This document shows, piece after piece, positions 4,116 to 5,150 of a stretch of 5,150 bases of DNA. Positions within the stretch are counted from its first letter, which is position 1, and each line of letters begins with the position of its first letter. The position numbers were made by a program, and so were the translations under genes. This stretch comes from Methylococcaceae bacterium NSP1-2. GTDB taxonomy: Bacteria > Pseudomonadota > Gammaproteobacteria > Methylococcales > Methylomonadaceae. The stretch spans positions 1 to 5,150 of the forward strand of contig NQJH01000195.1 in NCBI GenBank assembly GCA_002256685.1, given 5' to 3'. The notes beneath the pieces were generated by a model that saw only the letters and a list, made by a program, of their open reading frames with translations, did not search any database and was not told the DNA's origin.

Positions 4116-5150
4116 CTGAATGATGAAAAGTGTCGTAAATTCGTTGCGCCAATACTCGGCTAATGCCGTCTATGTTACAAAGCGAGTCTACACTTGCGTG
4201 TGCGACACCTTGCAACCCCCCAAATTGTGTTAATAATGTCTGCCGCCGCTTCGCGCCTAGTCCTGAAATGGATGCCAAAACTGATTGTTTGCTTACCTTG
4301 GCACGACGTTGCCAGCACTCATTGTTATCTCTATCGGCTGATTCTGACTCCCTATAATCAGCTTTTCCCTACCAGATTTTCGCTGCTCTCCTTTTGCAAC
4401 ACCGACTATCATAACATTGTTTATAGCTAATTCTGCTAATGCCTTTTGCGCAGCACGCACTTGAATAGTGCTACCATCGATAAACACTATATCGGGAGCT
4501 TCATGTTCACCTTGTTGTAAGCGTTTAAAGCGTCTAAAAACCGCTTGATGAATCGCCGCGCAATCATCGCCGCCGGTAATGCCGGTAATATTAAATCGCC
4601 GATACGCTGATTTAACCGCCCCTTCGCTATCAAACACCACACAAGCAGCGACCGTTTGCTCGCCTTGCGTATGGCTAATGTCAAAACATTCCAGCCGTTG
4701 AGGTGCAGCTTCACACCCTAACAATTGTTGCAAACTGACAAAACGAGCAGCCATATTTTGCTTAGACGCTAAGTGCGTTAATAACGCATTTTTGGCATTA
4801 TTAGCCGCCATTTGCAACCATTTCAGGCGTTCGTCTTTCACTTTATGCGCAATAATTAGCGGATGTTTAGCATGACTCACTAACGCCTCGCGCAATAAGT
4901 CCGCCTCTTTCAGCGTGTAACACGTCGGCAGGTTCATACTCATTGGTCATTTTAGGAAAAAATGCTTTATTGCCCAAATGCTGACCATTACGAATAAAAA
5001 ACACCTGCACACACGCCACATTCGCATCGGTCGCACAGGCAATAATATCCATATCGCCGCCTTCGCCATTCATAAATTGCTGCTCTAATAGCGAACGCAA
5101 ACGAGAGATTTGATCTCGCACCCGTGCCGCCTGTTCAAAATTAAGCTCGG
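4099..5150 (-). pseudogene. uvrC: Excinuclease ABC subunit C, disrupted (N-terminal part beyond right edge)
   Basis: UvrC makes both incisions in UvrABC nucleotide excision repair. Three collinear segments are recognisable. (1) About 5148-4912: the UVR motif that binds UvrB (NFEQAARVRDQISRLR), then GGDMDIIACATDANVACVQV and FFPKMTNEYEPADVLHA; this frame stops at 4867-4869. (2) About 4919-4323, in another frame: the RNase H-like endonuclease core with ECFDISHTQGE and GVAKGEQRKSGREKLII; this frame stops just after about 4296. (3) About 4311-4099, back in the first frame: QRRAKVSKQS and tandem helix-hairpin-helix motifs (ISGLGAKRRQTLL, NIDGISRVLAQRIY), ending at TAA 4101-4099. Compared with E. 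coli UvrC, about 25 residues are missing at the first junction and about 20 at the second, including RDEAHRFAI with the catalytic His. DGGKGQ reads DGSTIQ. The GIY-YIG domain lies outside the window. An assembly error is the main alternative to a real pseudogene. Confidence 0.88.

Noticed and set aside
4163..4430. Two plus-strand ORFs (64 and 78 codons) over the 3' part of uvrC
   Set aside because: They are antisense to recognisable UvrC helix-hairpin-helix and endonuclease sequence and have no family features of their own.
4867..4943. Programmed frameshift joining the uvrC segments
   Set aside because: There is no slippery heptamer or stimulatory structure at the junction, and conserved residues are missing at both junctions. 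A frameshift would not restore a complete UvrC.

Overview
The window looks like the chromosome of a gammaproteobacterium of moderate to low GC. The evidence is a csrA start, a YcgN-family protein, and the uvrC-pgsA gene pair in the arrangement known from Escherichia coli and relatives. The repeats and the non-enteric flavour of the proteins fit an environmental gammaproteobacterium, possibly of the Methylococcales or Thiotrichales type. I cannot fix the genus from sequence alone.

Layout, left to right. The first 18 codons of csrA run off the left edge on the minus strand. A 277-bp divergent spacer separates it from a plus-strand gene for a membrane-anchored SPFH/Band 7 (prohibitin-like) protein with a long coiled coil. 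Next comes a 290-bp spacer holding a REPIN-like pair of inverted repeats and a second degenerate repeat. It is followed by a plus-strand gene for a small secreted HdeA-like protein. A near-perfect hairpin, probably a bidirectional terminator, separates this gene from a minus-strand block: ycgN (zinc/iron-iron cysteine-cluster family, function unknown), a 68-bp hairpin repeat, a TetR/AcrR-type regulator, pgsA (phosphatidylglycerophosphate synthase), and uvrC.

The main surprise is uvrC, the nucleotide excision repair endonuclease. As it reads here it is broken. Three recognisable UvrC segments lie in order on the minus strand but in two different reading frames. About 25 residues are missing at the first junction and about 20 at the second, relative to the family as I know it. 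The second gap removes the conserved RDEAHRFAI region with the catalytic histidine, and the DGGKGQ motif is altered as well. The uvrC tail still overlaps the start of pgsA by 17 bp, and pgsA lacks an obvious Shine-Dalgarno sequence, so pgsA was probably translationally coupled to a gene that now appears defective.

I found no CRISPR array, insertion-sequence transposase, phage module, tRNA or rRNA, and no clear new multi-gene system. The other points of interest are the intergenic repeats, the possible operators upstream of the hdeA-like and tetR genes, and the decayed uvrC.
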